A program made the translations under genes and the position numbers. The notes beneath the pieces are model-generated. The model ran no database searches, had not been told where the DNA came from, and was given only the letters and a program-made list of their open reading frames with translations. From Melieria omissa (lineage: Eukaryota > Arthropoda > Insecta > Diptera > Ulidiidae), in contig OZ020268.1 in NCBI GenBank assembly GCA_963971225.1, positions 48,162,404 through 48,226,403 of the forward strand: 64,000 nucleotides of DNA. Direction: 5' to 3'. How positions within the stretch are numbered: the stretch's first letter is position 1; each line of letters begins with the position of its first letter. Of this stretch, positions 21,836-33,284 are shown piece after piece.

Positions 21836-24375
21836 TCATCCGCTTGAAATGTGTGCTGTAACATATGTTGGCAAAACAGTGTTGCATACACAGTTCAAAC
21901 ACACACTTCACACAGAAGGTGAAGTGGGTTCTTCTTTCTCTTTCCTTTAGGAGAGTTTCTGTTTCGTTTTAAACCAAATTATTTGGGGAATTTTATTAGG
22001 GCGCAATTATTTTTTTATAGAAGGTGGGAGTCTCCACAAATGTTCAAGTTTTACTATTCAAATGTCGCCCATAATTTGCAATCTGGCTGCTATAAGCTTT
22101 GGCTCTCTCAAGTTGATTCTCTCTGGTACATTCGCTTACCTCATTTTGCATAGGTCATTCTTTTCCACAGCACTCAATTACTTAACCTCTTAGCATCTTT
22201 TTACGACCAACTTAAAGCCTCTTGCAATTTCTCAAAATAATTCCTCACTACTGTTAGTCATCACCATTATTCGCCCTCGTCATTTGCCTTGCACTCAAAT
22301 GGCAAATTTCAATTTACACCACAACAACAAACACTCAAACTCACCAGAGTGCAGGGGTCAGTTGCCTGCGTAACTAAACTTTTTGTAAATAATTTAACTG
22401 ACCAACTATTATGGCCGCATAATTAAAACATTCGCCCCAAGGCAAGGCGCCCCCACTCTACGAACGGCCATGCGGCCAACCAAAGTGGATCCCTTGACAC
22501 TAATTATTTTAGCGCGGCCAGCATTAGGCAACAGGAAACCGAAAACTTATGTTCGCAAACCATTGAGCGGGGCAAATTGTGTGCCAAGCGAAAGCCGTAG
22601 CCGCAACGCGGCGAATTTGACGTTTCACGGCAACCGGTGACGGTGTAATTACGGGCAAACAACGGCACAATTTACTTAGACGGCCATTAAATGCGGCGCA
22701 GATGCGACGTAAGTGACGTTAGCACCCACTTGCCGTTGCGTTGATTTCGCCGCGCCTGATTGAACAGTGGATGAATGTGTGGCACGTTGTGCATTTCGTT
22801 GTTGGGCGCTAAATAATTAGCCGCAATAAATTATTATGGCCAAGTTGTATGAGTTGAGACCAGTGTGTGTGTGTGTGTGTGTGTGTTTGAGTAAACCGAG
22901 TTGCTAGGCGCAGCCACGCGTCAGTCATATCGTTTTGCTGCTTCGCGCTGCTTTGCTGTGCTTTTCCTCTTTGGGTGTTTGTTGTTGTCTGCTTCGGTCA
23001 TTTGTCGACGGCAGCGCTTTGCTTTGTGGCGCACTGGCACGCACATCAGCTTATCCTTTGCATTGTCCTTTATCCTTTGTATATTCTCGGCGGATATGTA
23101 AACTAGGGCAAACAGCTGAAACAACAACTGCCTTATAACAACAACAACGAGGGCGAAATGGCACAAAAGTGAAGCTGAAATAATGGTAAAATAAAAAGGA
23201 GGCCAACTCAAGGAAATATTTTGGCATAGATGCGAACGTTCAGGAGCGTAGCCGAGGATAATGAGGGCATAGAAGCATTTGTGTAGTTCAAGTAGTCTTT
23301 GGGGTTTCGGGAGATGGTTTTCTTGTTCATTTTTGCTTCATTTGTTGTGGTTTTATTTAACTTCTTTCCAGTTGCAGTAATTGATAAAACAATTCATTTC
23401 TGGTTCTTCTTTTGTTAAATTTTTAGTATCAAAGCTGGTCATGTAGGCCTTAGTGTGTCTCATACAGAGGCAGCCAATCGAACTTAACATAACCTTACTT
23501 AACCTGTAGGGGCACAATAAACCTCTCAGGTTGCGGTGCACAAGGGCGTTGCCCAACCCATAATCATTACATTACATTACTTAACCTGTAGTCCTCACAG
23601 TTTCCTCCTTCATAACTAAATTATAACTACGTGCCTGTTTTTGTTTATATGTAACTATTATAAATAAAACGTGTGTATGTATAATTTTATATAAGTAAAG
23701 TCTTATCCTTTTACACAGCGCGCAACAATTTGTGTTTATTTGAGTTTGAGGTCAAAGGTAAATTAGCTGGAAATGTGTGAGTTTAACTTTTAAGAATATT
23801 TAGTTTGTGATAGAATCGACTTGGATATCTTCTAACTGCTGTTACAAATCATGCAATGCAAGAGTTCAGCAGGTTTTTACCATAAAGTTTAACTTGAATA
23901 TAAAATTCTTGTCATATATTTTTCTTTTATTTTTCACATTAGGCACAAACTACATAAAAACAAAAACATTGGTTGAACATTTGCATGTGGGATTCTTTCT
24001 TAAGCAGACTATTTAATGTTATTCCATTTCGCTATTTCTTTTGTGCTCTGTTGAATAAAATACAATAAGTGTCCTTTCAGCTTAATTTGGGTTTGGAAAC
24101 TACCTTTAACAACAAAGCATTGCTATGAATTGGGGGGCGTATGAGTAACATTAAGTTACACTACTTTACCTTTTCAAGAGCAATTTCGAGAAGTTAAGGT
24201 TGGGTAAGCTGGCTGGCCAATTCGGCCACTCATGGACCCTTGTGGGTCCCTAGCGGTAGCAATTAGAGCTTCTTAGTGATGCTGATTGGCGTAGAAGTCG
24301 TCGGTAAGAATGCGGGTGTTCCTAGCGAATTTCAGCAGCGACTTAAAGATATGCTTGCAGCCTCTTCCTAATCAA
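21836..24375. other. non-coding stretch with conserved-looking unique DNA
   Basis: The part at 22270-22860 is GC-richer and unique, with homeodomain-type AATTA words such as 'ctaattattttagcg' and 'gtaattacgg'. A (GT)n run lies at 22863-22887. Around 23515-23580 is a possible old repeat ending in CATTA repeats. No coding exon could be supported. Confidence 0.4.
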
Positions 24376-24379
24376 AAAA

Positions 24380-25920
24380 GAATGGAGCTCCTAGGTAGAT
24401 TATATTTAGAGAAAATACAATATCGAAATCAATTTCAGAAAGTATAAAACAAATTTTAGAAAATTCAAATTAAATTTCATAAAATAAAAATTCAGTTACG
24501 GAACATACAAATTCAAGTTCAGAAAATATAAATTCCAATTTAGAAACAAAATCAATTCAATTTCAGAAAATATGAAATCAATTTCATAAATTCAAATTCA
24601 ATTTCAGAAAATACGAATTTGATTTCAGCAATTACAAAAAAATTAATTTAATTTCAGAAAATACAAAATCAATTTTGTAAATTTTAATTCAATTTCAGAA
24701 AATACGAATTTGATTTCAGAAAATACAAACAATTTTCAAAAAATACAAATTCAAATTCCGAAAATTTAAATTGAAAATTAAAAAAAAATAAACAATTCAA
24801 AAAAATAAAAGTTAAAAAAATATAAATAAAATTTCAGAAAATAAAAATTAAATCTCAGAAAATTTAAATTCAAAATTCAGAAAGTACCATTTCATATTCA
24901 GAAAATATAAAATCACATTCATATTAAAAAAATTTTAAATCAATTTCGGAAAATACAAACTTAATTTCAGAAAATATAAATTCAATTTCAATAAATATAA
25001 TTTTCAATTTAGAAACTACCATTTTATATTCAGAAAATATAAAATGAAAATTCAGAATATTCAGAAAATATTAATTCAATTTCAGAAAGCACAAATTCAA
25101 ATTCAGAAAATACAAGTTAAAATTCAACACAAACTCAGATTTAGAAAATACAAATTCAGATTCAGAAAATTCAAATTCATAGTCAAATTCAGAGAATACA
25201 AGTTAAAATTGTATTCAGATACAAAATCAATTTCAGAAAATACAAATTCAATTTCAGAAAATAAAAACAAAATTTCAGAAAATTTAAATTTAAATTCAGA
25301 AAATACCATTTCATATTTAGAAAATATAATATCAAATTCATATTTAGAAAATATTAAATCAACTTCGGAAATTACAAACTTAATTTCAGAAAATAGATAT
25401 TCAATTTCAGAACATATAATTTTAAATTCAGAAAATACCATTTTATATTAAAAAAATATAAAATGAAATCAAATCATATTTAGAAAATGTTAATTCAATT
25501 TCAGAAAATACAAATTTGTACTCAAACAATATAAATTCAATTTCGGAAAGCATAAAATCAAATTCAGAAACACCAAAATTAATTGCAGAAAATATAAATT
25601 CAGTTTTAGAAAATACAAAACCAATTTTAGAAAATTTGAATTCACATAAGAAAATACATATTCAAATTCAGAAAATACAAATCCAGACTCCAAAAATATA
25701 AAATCAATTTTAGAAAATACAAATTTGAATGTAAAAATTATAAATTCAAATTCATATTCAGAAAATCAATCAAATCAAATCTGAAATCCATTTCAAAAAA
25801 TACAAAATATCAATTTCAGAAAATACATTTTCATATTCAGAAATTACAAATTAAGTTTTAGAAAATACGGATTTCATTTCAGAAAATTCAAATTCGATTT
25901 CAGAAAATATAAATTTTAGC
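24380..25920. repeat. AT-rich tandem array, unit about 24-32 bp
   Basis: Dozens of diverged copies of 'aaattcaatttcagaaaata' with a variable spacer fill 1.5 kb. Because stops are rare in the unit, it gives open frames on both strands (135 aa plus at 25044-25451, 105 aa minus at 25124-25441). Their repetitive products (Ser-Glu-Asn or Phe-Ser-Glu motifs) reflect the array, not a protein gene. Confidence 0.85.
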
Positions 25921-26762
25921 TTTCATACGTGGCGTATACGTTATATTAATTAACAGCTGTTTGAGGTTATTGCTATATTGCTGGACTTCACTATTTAAGT
26001 AACTTCATCGATGAACAGGTGAATAGGTAGGTAGGAGTGTTTGTCTCAAAGCAGAGCCTACTTACGTCATAAAATCAAATTTCGATTTAAATTGAATTTC
26101 AAATTGATTTATCGATTTTGTTGTTCACACACACATAATTTAGTTTACTGTGTAATCGAAAGTGCTATCGAAAATGTTTTTGTTTTGACGAAAGAAATGT
26201 TTTTCTGTTTGTGTATAAGACACGTTCTTGAAAACATTTATTGAACAATTAGTGAGTAATAATTTACTAATCCAACCAATTTTTCAAACGAAATTTCAAA
26301 CCCAAGAAATGTTGCCGAAAAAAATGCCGTTGTCAGTTTCTCAATTTCTTTTTGTTTCTGTTAATTTTTAATGAATTTGTTAATCGATTACAGCACAACA
26401 AAGGGTTGCATGGCGAATCGAACCCTATTCCAAAGCAATTAAGCGATAATTGCAATTTGATAAATGGAGATCTTTGTATGACAAATTGAGTTCAATTAAG
26501 ACATTAAATTGAGAAAATTTCTTAGTTGCGAAATTTAACTGGCTGTAGAAAATGTAATAAGAAGCAAAGAAGGAGCTGCATTTAGACAAAAGAAATTTTA
26601 ACTTACAAAAAATGCATAGACGGTTTTAAGGCTACGAAACGTGCAACAAATTGATGCCAATTACCTTAAGACATATTCAAAATCTTTGATATTCTATTGA
26701 AACCAACTCTATGCAAATGGCTTAAAACTATTTGCTGAACGATTTTCAGTTTGATGTTGTGA
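25921..26762. other. AT-rich non-coding stretch
   Basis: Unique AT-rich DNA up to the transposon's target duplication. No gene was recognised. Confidence 0.35.
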
Positions 26763-26770
26763 CTACTCAC
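26763..26770. repeat. left 8-bp target-site duplication of the hAT element
   Basis: CTACTCAC here is repeated exactly at 31548-31555. It fits the hAT target consensus nTnnnnAn. Confidence 0.92.
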
Positions 26771-27432
26771 TAGAGTGGTTTTAGTGATGTATGGAGATTC
26801 TTAATAATGGGTTCTCGATGCTCCGCACCATCTCATTTTATGCGGTTTGGTGAAAAAGTGCATGAGCCAAAAAATTTTGGGGCTAGGGTGGGGCTAAATG
26901 GCGTCGCATCGAGGTCAAAGTTCACAAAAAAGCTGGGAAATTCGACAAATTGCTCCACAGCTGGTCAGAAGTTGCTCTAAGAGGGTTAAAATCTATGACC
27001 GACCCCTCTAGTTTTCCTTACTGAACATTTCTTTCATACATACTCATCCCCTATCTCCAACACTTAATGGGACTCCCATACAAAATGGTCGTTTTTATAA
27101 AATGGGCTCCCATTGCTCCCAGGTTGCCTCCAGATGTATCAAATGTATGACCGACACCCATTTATTTTCTCTTCCAAATATTTCTTCCAAACATACCTAC
27201 CCGCTAACTCCAAGTCTTAAGGGGGCTGCCATACAAAATTGGCCATTTTCTATGCCATTGGCTCCCCACTTGCAAATGAAGTAGTTAAGTAAGCGAGAAA
27301 ACATCGTATCTCGGAAACTACTGAACCGATTTCAATGATTTATTCAGCGATAGCCAACATTCTGGAGTATAAAAAATACAAAATTAATTGAGGTTCAGAA
27401 ATTCACCACCAGAGGGCGTCCCCCATACGATC
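26771..27432 (+). repeat. left terminal inverted repeat of the hAT element, about 662 bp
   Basis: Apart from the outermost 50-60 bp, which are diverged, this is a near-perfect reverse complement of 30899-31547. A 60-aa open frame is identical in both arms. Internally it has tandem sub-repeats of about 150 bp: 'tgtatgaccgacncccattt', then 'cttccaaacatac', then 'gggctgccatacaaaat', then 'tggctccc'. The A+T-rich inner end stops just before the transposase promoter region. Confidence 0.9.
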
Positions 27433-28914
27433 GAACTTTTTTGCTCCCTGCTTTTCAATACATTTAAGCGAAAATTAAACAGTAGGCGTTGAGACAACTG
27501 TCAAAATTCAAACTGAACTATAATCAAAATGGCATCAAGTTCGGTTGGTATTGTTCGCAGTTTGAGATCGCATTCCGACATTTATTTAATTGGACAACCG
27601 AACATGAATATCATGGGAACAAAATTGCCCTCTAGAATACAAGTGCTCAAAATGTTTTTTTTTTGTACCCGAAATCGTGAAATGTGTACCGACGTAAGTG
27701 CATTTTTAGTGACGGACGCGGTAACGATTTTTTGGCGTCAAGCATTTATTCCAACGAGAGACCGAAGTCATGTGAAAAAATGTGTGATTTCCTTATTCAA
27801 TGAATGGAAATCTTTACATAAGAATGCCAAGAGAGTAGGAGTAAAACATAAAATAAACGAAAAAGCATTTATAGACAGGCTGGATGATTTATTCGATATT
27901 GCACACGCCAAAGTATTCCAGTTAATAAAATCCCCGGAAGATGCTGAATTTTTGCGACTGCAAAGACTGAAAGGACGTCAAGGATCCATGGCCGGTGTAG
28001 ACGAAGTTGAATTAATAAAACAAAAACGACGATCGGAACGAGTAACACAAACACAACTACGAGAAATTAAAGCAAACCTTGATTCACAGAGCGTCATTGC
28101 CGGTAAGTTATTATAATAACTCACAGTTTATGTTTACGTAATTGCGTAATTGTGCGTAATTTTAGTTGCAGAATTGTCGTCCAGCGAAGCGAGTGAAGAG
28201 GCAGCTAATTCAATCAGAACTGTAAATGCTTCTATCGAATCGTCGTTGCATTCGGGAAAATTAACGGGAACAAGAGGCTTTATCGAATGCATTACTCCAG
28301 AGCTTGTATCTGTTTTCGACAGATGCAAAATAAGTGATAGAGCAGCAGTCCGCATACTGATTGCAGCGGCTCAAGCATTCGATTTAGATCCAAATAAATT
28401 CATTATAAATCGCACGTCTCTTCGCAAGTGCCGTATACAAAATCGTAAAAATATAGCTGAATTTACGAAAGGCAACCCACAAGTAATTTTTGTGCGATAG
28501 CCATAAGCCAAAAAGAATAAAATTTGTATTCATATGCTAGTATTTTATACTTTTTAGTTGTCCGAAGCGAAATTTTTCAACGTTCACTGGGATGGCAAAA
28601 TGCTGCCGGACTTGCAAGGTATAACAAAAGTGGATCGACTTCCGGTAATCATCACTTATTATGGCAACGAACAGCTCTTAGGCATTCCGAACGTACCATC
28701 AGGTAAAGGAAAAGGTAAAAATATCGCAGAAGCTGTGTACGAGCTGCTGTTGGAGTGGAAAATCGTTGATCGTGTACAAGCTATTTCCTTCGATACCACA
28801 TCAACAAATACTGGAATACAAGGAGCGACGCGACAGCTTGAACAATTATTGGAGCGAGACGTTTTATATCTGCCTTGTAGGCATCATATTTACGAATTGC
28901 TGTTAAAAGAAGTA

Positions 28915-29656
28915 TCAGGTGTACAACTTTGCTTCCGCCGTTTTCCGATAGGTGGCTGTACCGGCTGAGGCTGGTTGAAATACATAGATGGTAATGCCTT
29001 TAAAGTGAGTGTGGACAGTGCCTAACGAATTGTCATCGCCGTTTCAGTGACAGTTGTTCTTGTTTTCGTATTATTCACGCTCGAAAATGTCCGTTTATGT
29101 GCCCAATTCTCGCCATTTGCGGGAAGTTTTACTTTTCTGTTACAATTCGAAAAAAATGCAGCTGAAGCGCATCGAATGCTCTCAGAAACTTACGGTGATG
29201 CTGCTCTGAGTGAAAGAACGTGTCGGGAGTGGTTTCAACAGCGGCCACAATATCAAGAGCGACATGACAAAGTCATCCTCCAACACGACAATGCTCGGCC
29301 TCACGTCGGAAAAGTGGTCAAAAAGTACCTGGAAACGCTGAAATGGGAAGTCTTGCCCCACCCGCCGTATTCCCCAGATGTCGCCCCTTCTGACTTCCAC
29401 CTATTCCGTTCGCTGGCACACGGCCTGGCAGATCAACATTTTCAATCCTTCGAAGAATTGGAAAAATGGATTGCTTCATGGATAGCGTCAAAAGAGGACT
29501 CCTTTTTTCGAGCCGGGATCCGAAAATTGCCGGAAAGATGGGAGAAAGTTGTCGCTAGCGACGGACAATACTTTGAATAATACATCTGTAAGCACTTTTT
29601 CGCAATAAAGCTTTTAATTTTGGAAAAAAACGGCGGAAGCAAAGTTGTACACCTGA
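28915..29656 (+). mobile_element. internally deleted mariner, 742 bp, TA duplication
   Basis: The termini are TCAGGTGTACAACTTTGC on the left and its reverse complement on the right, extending about 30 bp (up to GCTTCCGCCGTTTT). Both sides are flanked by TA (28913-28914 and 29657-29658), the Tc1/mariner target. Full-length mariners are about 1.3 kb, so over 500 bp is missing from the middle. It sits inside exon 3 of the hAT transposase and is therefore younger than the hAT copy. Confidence 0.93.
29085..29580 (+). pseudogene. mariner transposase remnant
   Basis: The N-terminal helix-turn-helix part (MLSETYGDAALSERTCREWF) is fused in frame to the C-terminal catalytic part, with HDNARPH (second catalytic Asp) and YSPDVAPSDFHLF (third Asp of the D,D34D triad). 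The central region with the first catalytic Asp is deleted, so the product could not transpose. The family start is probably the ATG at 29085. A run of seven A at about 29150 puts that start out of frame with the rest, where eight would restore it. The open frame from 29047 bypasses this with an unrelated N-terminus. The motifs suggest the mellifera/capitata branch of mariner. Confidence 0.88.
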
Positions 29657-30898
29657 TATTTGAACTAAAATTTGGTAAAACATCTGGACCAGGAGTTCCT
29701 ATATTTGCCCGTTTCAAGGAAGAATGGCAAAATATAAAATATAAGCCATACAGCCCTGGCATAGAAGACAATGAAATCACTGAAAAAGTCCCCAATTCAC
29801 GCACAGAATGAAGTTCGAGAATTTTGTTTGTCTCTCCTTAATGAAAAACATCCCAGAGCAGACTACAATGAATTTTTGAAATTGGTAATTTTATTCCTTG
29901 AGAAAGACATCAGCTTATACAACTTCAAAACACCAGGAGCCATCAGCCACGCTCGATGGATGGGAAAAAGCATATATTGCTTGAAAATATTTCTATTCAG
30001 AAAGCATTTTATCCTAACCAAGAAGGAGTTGAATAGCCTTCGCGATATATGTATTTTTATAATAAAACTTTATGTCAAAGCTTGGTTTAGCTGCACCAAG
30101 GCTGCCGAGGCTCCCAGCCAAGACTGGCATTTTTTGAAGGCCGCAGTGGACTACGCTTCAGTCGATAAAATTGTATCAGAAAAATTAGTAAAAAAATTCT
30201 GCGGACATCTTTGGTACCTCAGTGGTGAAGCTGTTGCTCTGTCATTATTTGACTCAAATGTCTCAAACAATACCAAACAAAAAATTAGTCAAGCTATTCG
30301 CGCATTTGAAAATGACACCGAATATGAGAATGAGATATCCGATGACGACGTAGGTTTATCATTTGAACAAGAGAGCGAGGAAGAATCTGATGAAAGTGAA
30401 GATGAAAAACAGCGCTCAGATCAAATTGTTGGCTTCGAACGTGTAAAAAGGCTCATACTATCACCGCAACAAGTAAGTCAAGAATTCATCGCAAACGATT
30501 TGAGCTGCTTGGTAACGCATGAGACAATACACCTTTTTGAGCGGTTTGAATTGCCGAAAGATTTCATTTTCGCGGAACCAAATACCTGGGCAGAATGCAA
30601 AAGCTACCAGCAAGCAGAAGACATTATACATAAATTGCATGTAGTCAACGATGCTGCCGAAAGGGGGGTCAAACTAATGGAGGACTACAATGACGTTTTG
30701 TGCCGAAACGAAAAAGAAAAACAGTTTTTGCTCCAAGTTGTCTATGCGAGCCGCAAGAAATATCCGTCAAGCGCAAAACAAAAATTAATCTAATAAAAAA
30801 TTTGCTTCTAAAACAATAAAAAAAATTATTTTGAGCAATATGTCACTCGTATTTAAAATTGGGAGAAAAATGTTAAAAACCGAAAAATTTACAACTCC

Positions 30899-31547
30899 GA
30901 TCGTATGGGGGACGCCCTCTGGTGGTGAATTTCTGAACCTCAATTAATTTTGTATTTTTTATACTCCAGAATGTTGGCGATCGCTGAATAAATCATTGAA
31001 ATCGGTTCAGTAGTTTCCGAGATACGATGTTTTCTCGCTTACTTAACTACTTCATTTGCAAGTGGGGAGCCAATGGCATAGAAAATGGCCAATTTTGTAT
31101 GGCAGCCCCCTTAAGACTTGGAGTTAGCGGGTAGGTATGTTTGGAAGAAATATTTGGAAGAGAAAATAAATGGGTGTCGGTCATACATTTGATACATCTG
31201 GAGGCAACCTGGGAGCAATGGGAGCCCATTTTATAAAAACGACCATTTTGTATGGGAGTCCCATTAAGTGTTGGAGATAGGGGATGAGTATGTATGAAAG
31301 AAATGTTCAGTAAGGAAAACTAGAGGGGTCGGTCATAGATTTTAACCCTCTTAGAGCAACTTCTGACCAGCTGTGGAGCAATTTGTCGAATTTCCCAGCT
31401 TTTTTGTGAACTTTGACCTCGATGCGACGCCATTTAGCCCCACCCTAGCCCCAAAATTTTTTGGCTCATGCACTTTTTCACCAAACCGCATAAAATGAGA
31501 GGGTGCGGAGCATCGAAATCGAAAAATCGTCCACTAAAACCAGTCTA
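30899..31547 (-). repeat. right terminal inverted repeat of the hAT element, about 649 bp
   Basis: Near-perfect reverse complement of 26771-27432, ending CACTAAAACCAGTCTA against the target duplication. It carries the same sub-repeats of about 150 bp. Diverged relatives of this sequence occur at about 42260-42990 (same orientation as this arm) and 48700-49370 (orientation of the left arm). Confidence 0.9.
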
Positions 31548-31555
31548 CTACTCAC
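31548..31555. repeat. right 8-bp target-site duplication of the hAT element
   Basis: CTACTCAC, identical to 26763-26770. Confidence 0.92.
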
Positions 31556-33284
31556 ATGAAGGTTTTCTTGAATCTGATGCATTTCATGGACTTTTTCGTT
31601 AAATGGTCAACCAGAGCGAGGAGCATTTTTCACTTCCAAGTTTCAATTTTTAGGTTCCTCGTAAATTTTGAGTAAATTTTTACTTTGTATCAACTAAAAA
31701 TTAGTTATGTGATACATTTAGCATTTAACTACATTAAAATGTGGTGCCACAAATGCCTAAAACGTGGCTTTTCTTTGGCATCACGGGGCGTATGAGTGAT
31801 ATTTTTAGAGGAAATCTTCTGAAGTTTAACCATTTTATAAATAACATTTTCTATATTTTTGTATGAAAATTTCAATTTCACATTTTAAAATTTAATTTTA
31901 TTTATTTTAACATTTTTTCATAAAAATTATATACAAAAATTTAAACACAACGAGCAAAGAACGAGACTGTGAACGCTCACAATTGGCGCTGCGGCAACTT
32001 GAGTGCACGTGGCTCACCTTTGTGCCACTTGTGCCTTTTGACGCTGTTAAAATGAAAACCGCCAAAAAGTTGCGCTCTTCAAATTCTCAACATTTTGTTT
32101 AATTATGCCGACGATATGATTGTGGGGTGCGGTATTTAAGCAGCGAGCGAGCGCGCGAGTGAGTTGTGGGCTGTGGCGCGACTAGCATTGCTCCTTTGAG
32201 GTTTGTTTATTTGCAACATGCCGCTTTAACTGGCTGTGTTTAATGAGCTGTCAAAGTTGAAGCCGACTGCACAAGCGGAAGGTGGGCAGCAACAACAGTG
32301 GTGTGGCTGCTTAAAGTCCAAAAGGGTACCAAGTGGAGTGAGCACTTTAAAATGCACAATGCTGGGTACAAACTGTGTAAAAAGTATAGACATTTTCTTT
32401 ATAAAACAGTCTGAAATCAGTCAATAAAATTAGGAAAACTTTCTATACCTTCTCAGTTCTTACAATTCTTCTTCACACTGCATAGTCTCCCAATTTCCAG
32501 CTGAAGCTGCCCACGTCACTGCACCGTTTGCTATATACACAAAATATATACACTCACTCACACACACTCATATAGAAGTAGGTGTGTATTTGTGCCTCGG
32601 TTTGTGGCACATTTCCGCACAAATAAGTCGCCTTCAGCGCCCTGTTGCCCGCCTAGTTTTTGCTTCTTCTTCTCTCTGCGGGTTAAACGACTTTAACGAA
32701 AATTTTGTTTGTAAACTTTATGTTTATTAATTTCCTTAGTTGAGTACGCAGCTCGGTGCGATTCGCTGCGCATTTATCACTTTCGTTTGATAACTTGACG
32801 CAGCCAAAGTGTGTCGCATTTGCCACTGACGGACGGCCGAGTTGCGGTTTTGTGCGGGTGTGCAATAAATTGAAAGCTTGTTCAGCATTAGGCTCCTTCC
32901 TTCCCTACAGCTGGGCTGCGGAAATATGCCTGAAGGCATCATTTCCGTATACACACGCAATAAGCGCGTTGCGTGCTTTGACTGTCAATATTCAACATGG
33001 AATATTTAATACATGCAAAATTTTGAAAGCTGCTATCTTTTGCTGGCCTGCCAGGCTTTGTTGTTGCAGCTGACTTGCTAAGACAGCAAAAAATATGAAA
33101 ATCTTTTAAGAAAACAGTAAAAGCTAAGAAGTCAAAAAGGGCTTCAAAGAGGTTGAGTACAGTGAGACAAAATCATACTTTGGATTATAATTTAGTGATT
33201 CGAGCATTGGAACACAAGTTAAACAGATCGAAACCAGAATTGTATAGAAAAATAATAATTAAAAAAAGTTTCATTAAACCTAAT
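31556..33284. other. non-coding stretch, no feature recognised
   Basis: AT-rich to about 31950, then unique GC-richer DNA at 31970-33070 with an alternating GAGCGAGCGCGCGAG run near 32143. No exon could be supported. The 105-aa frame at 32756-33073 has no recognisable domain. Confidence 0.4.

Larger units (their letters stand above)
27529..30793 (+). pseudogene. hAT-type transposase gene, three exons, interrupted
   Basis: Exon 1 is 27529-28102, exon 2 is 28166-28482 and exon 3 starts at 28558. The introns (63 and 75 nt) have GTAAGT...TTTTAG and GTAATT...TTTTTAG borders, and the joins keep the frame. The mariner interrupts exon 3 after codon 119 of that exon; the frame resumes exactly at 29659. 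A one-base shift near 29782, in a CCCC run, moves the rest into the frame ending at 30793. Corrected length would be about 793 aa. Visible hAT-like features are an Asp in the FDTTS block (about 28789), the CRHH motif just before the insertion, and a C-terminal NDAAERGV block near 30648. No BED zinc finger is visible at the N-terminus. Polyadenylation signals AATAAA lie at 30792 and 30815. Confidence 0.85.
26771..31547 (+). mobile_element. hAT-superfamily DNA transposon with long TIRs, 4777 bp
   Basis: The element is bounded by the exact 8-bp duplication CTACTCAC. Its ends read TAGAGTGGTTTTAGTG (left) and TAGACTGGTTTTAGTG (right, reverse complement). An 8-bp duplication of the form nTnnnnAn and TA-G-starting termini are hAT hallmarks. 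The inverted repeats are about 650 bp each, far longer than the 10-30 bp usual in the superfamily. Between them lies one plus-strand transposase gene with two short introns. It is split by a mariner insertion at 28915-29656. The gene also has a one-base frame break near 29782, so this copy is probably inactive unless the break is an assembly error. Confidence 0.9.

Noticed and set aside
25044..25451. 135-aa protein gene
   Set aside because: It is the translation of a short AT-rich tandem repeat, with an equally open frame on the other strand.
27102..27284. 60-aa gene, identical copy at 31047-31229
   Set aside because: The identity arises because both lie in the transposon's inverted repeats; there is no evidence that the frame is used.
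29047..29580. Intact novel protein starting at 29047
   Set aside because: The N-terminal 35 or so residues are a frame-shifted reading of the normal mariner start; the rest is a deleted mariner transposase.
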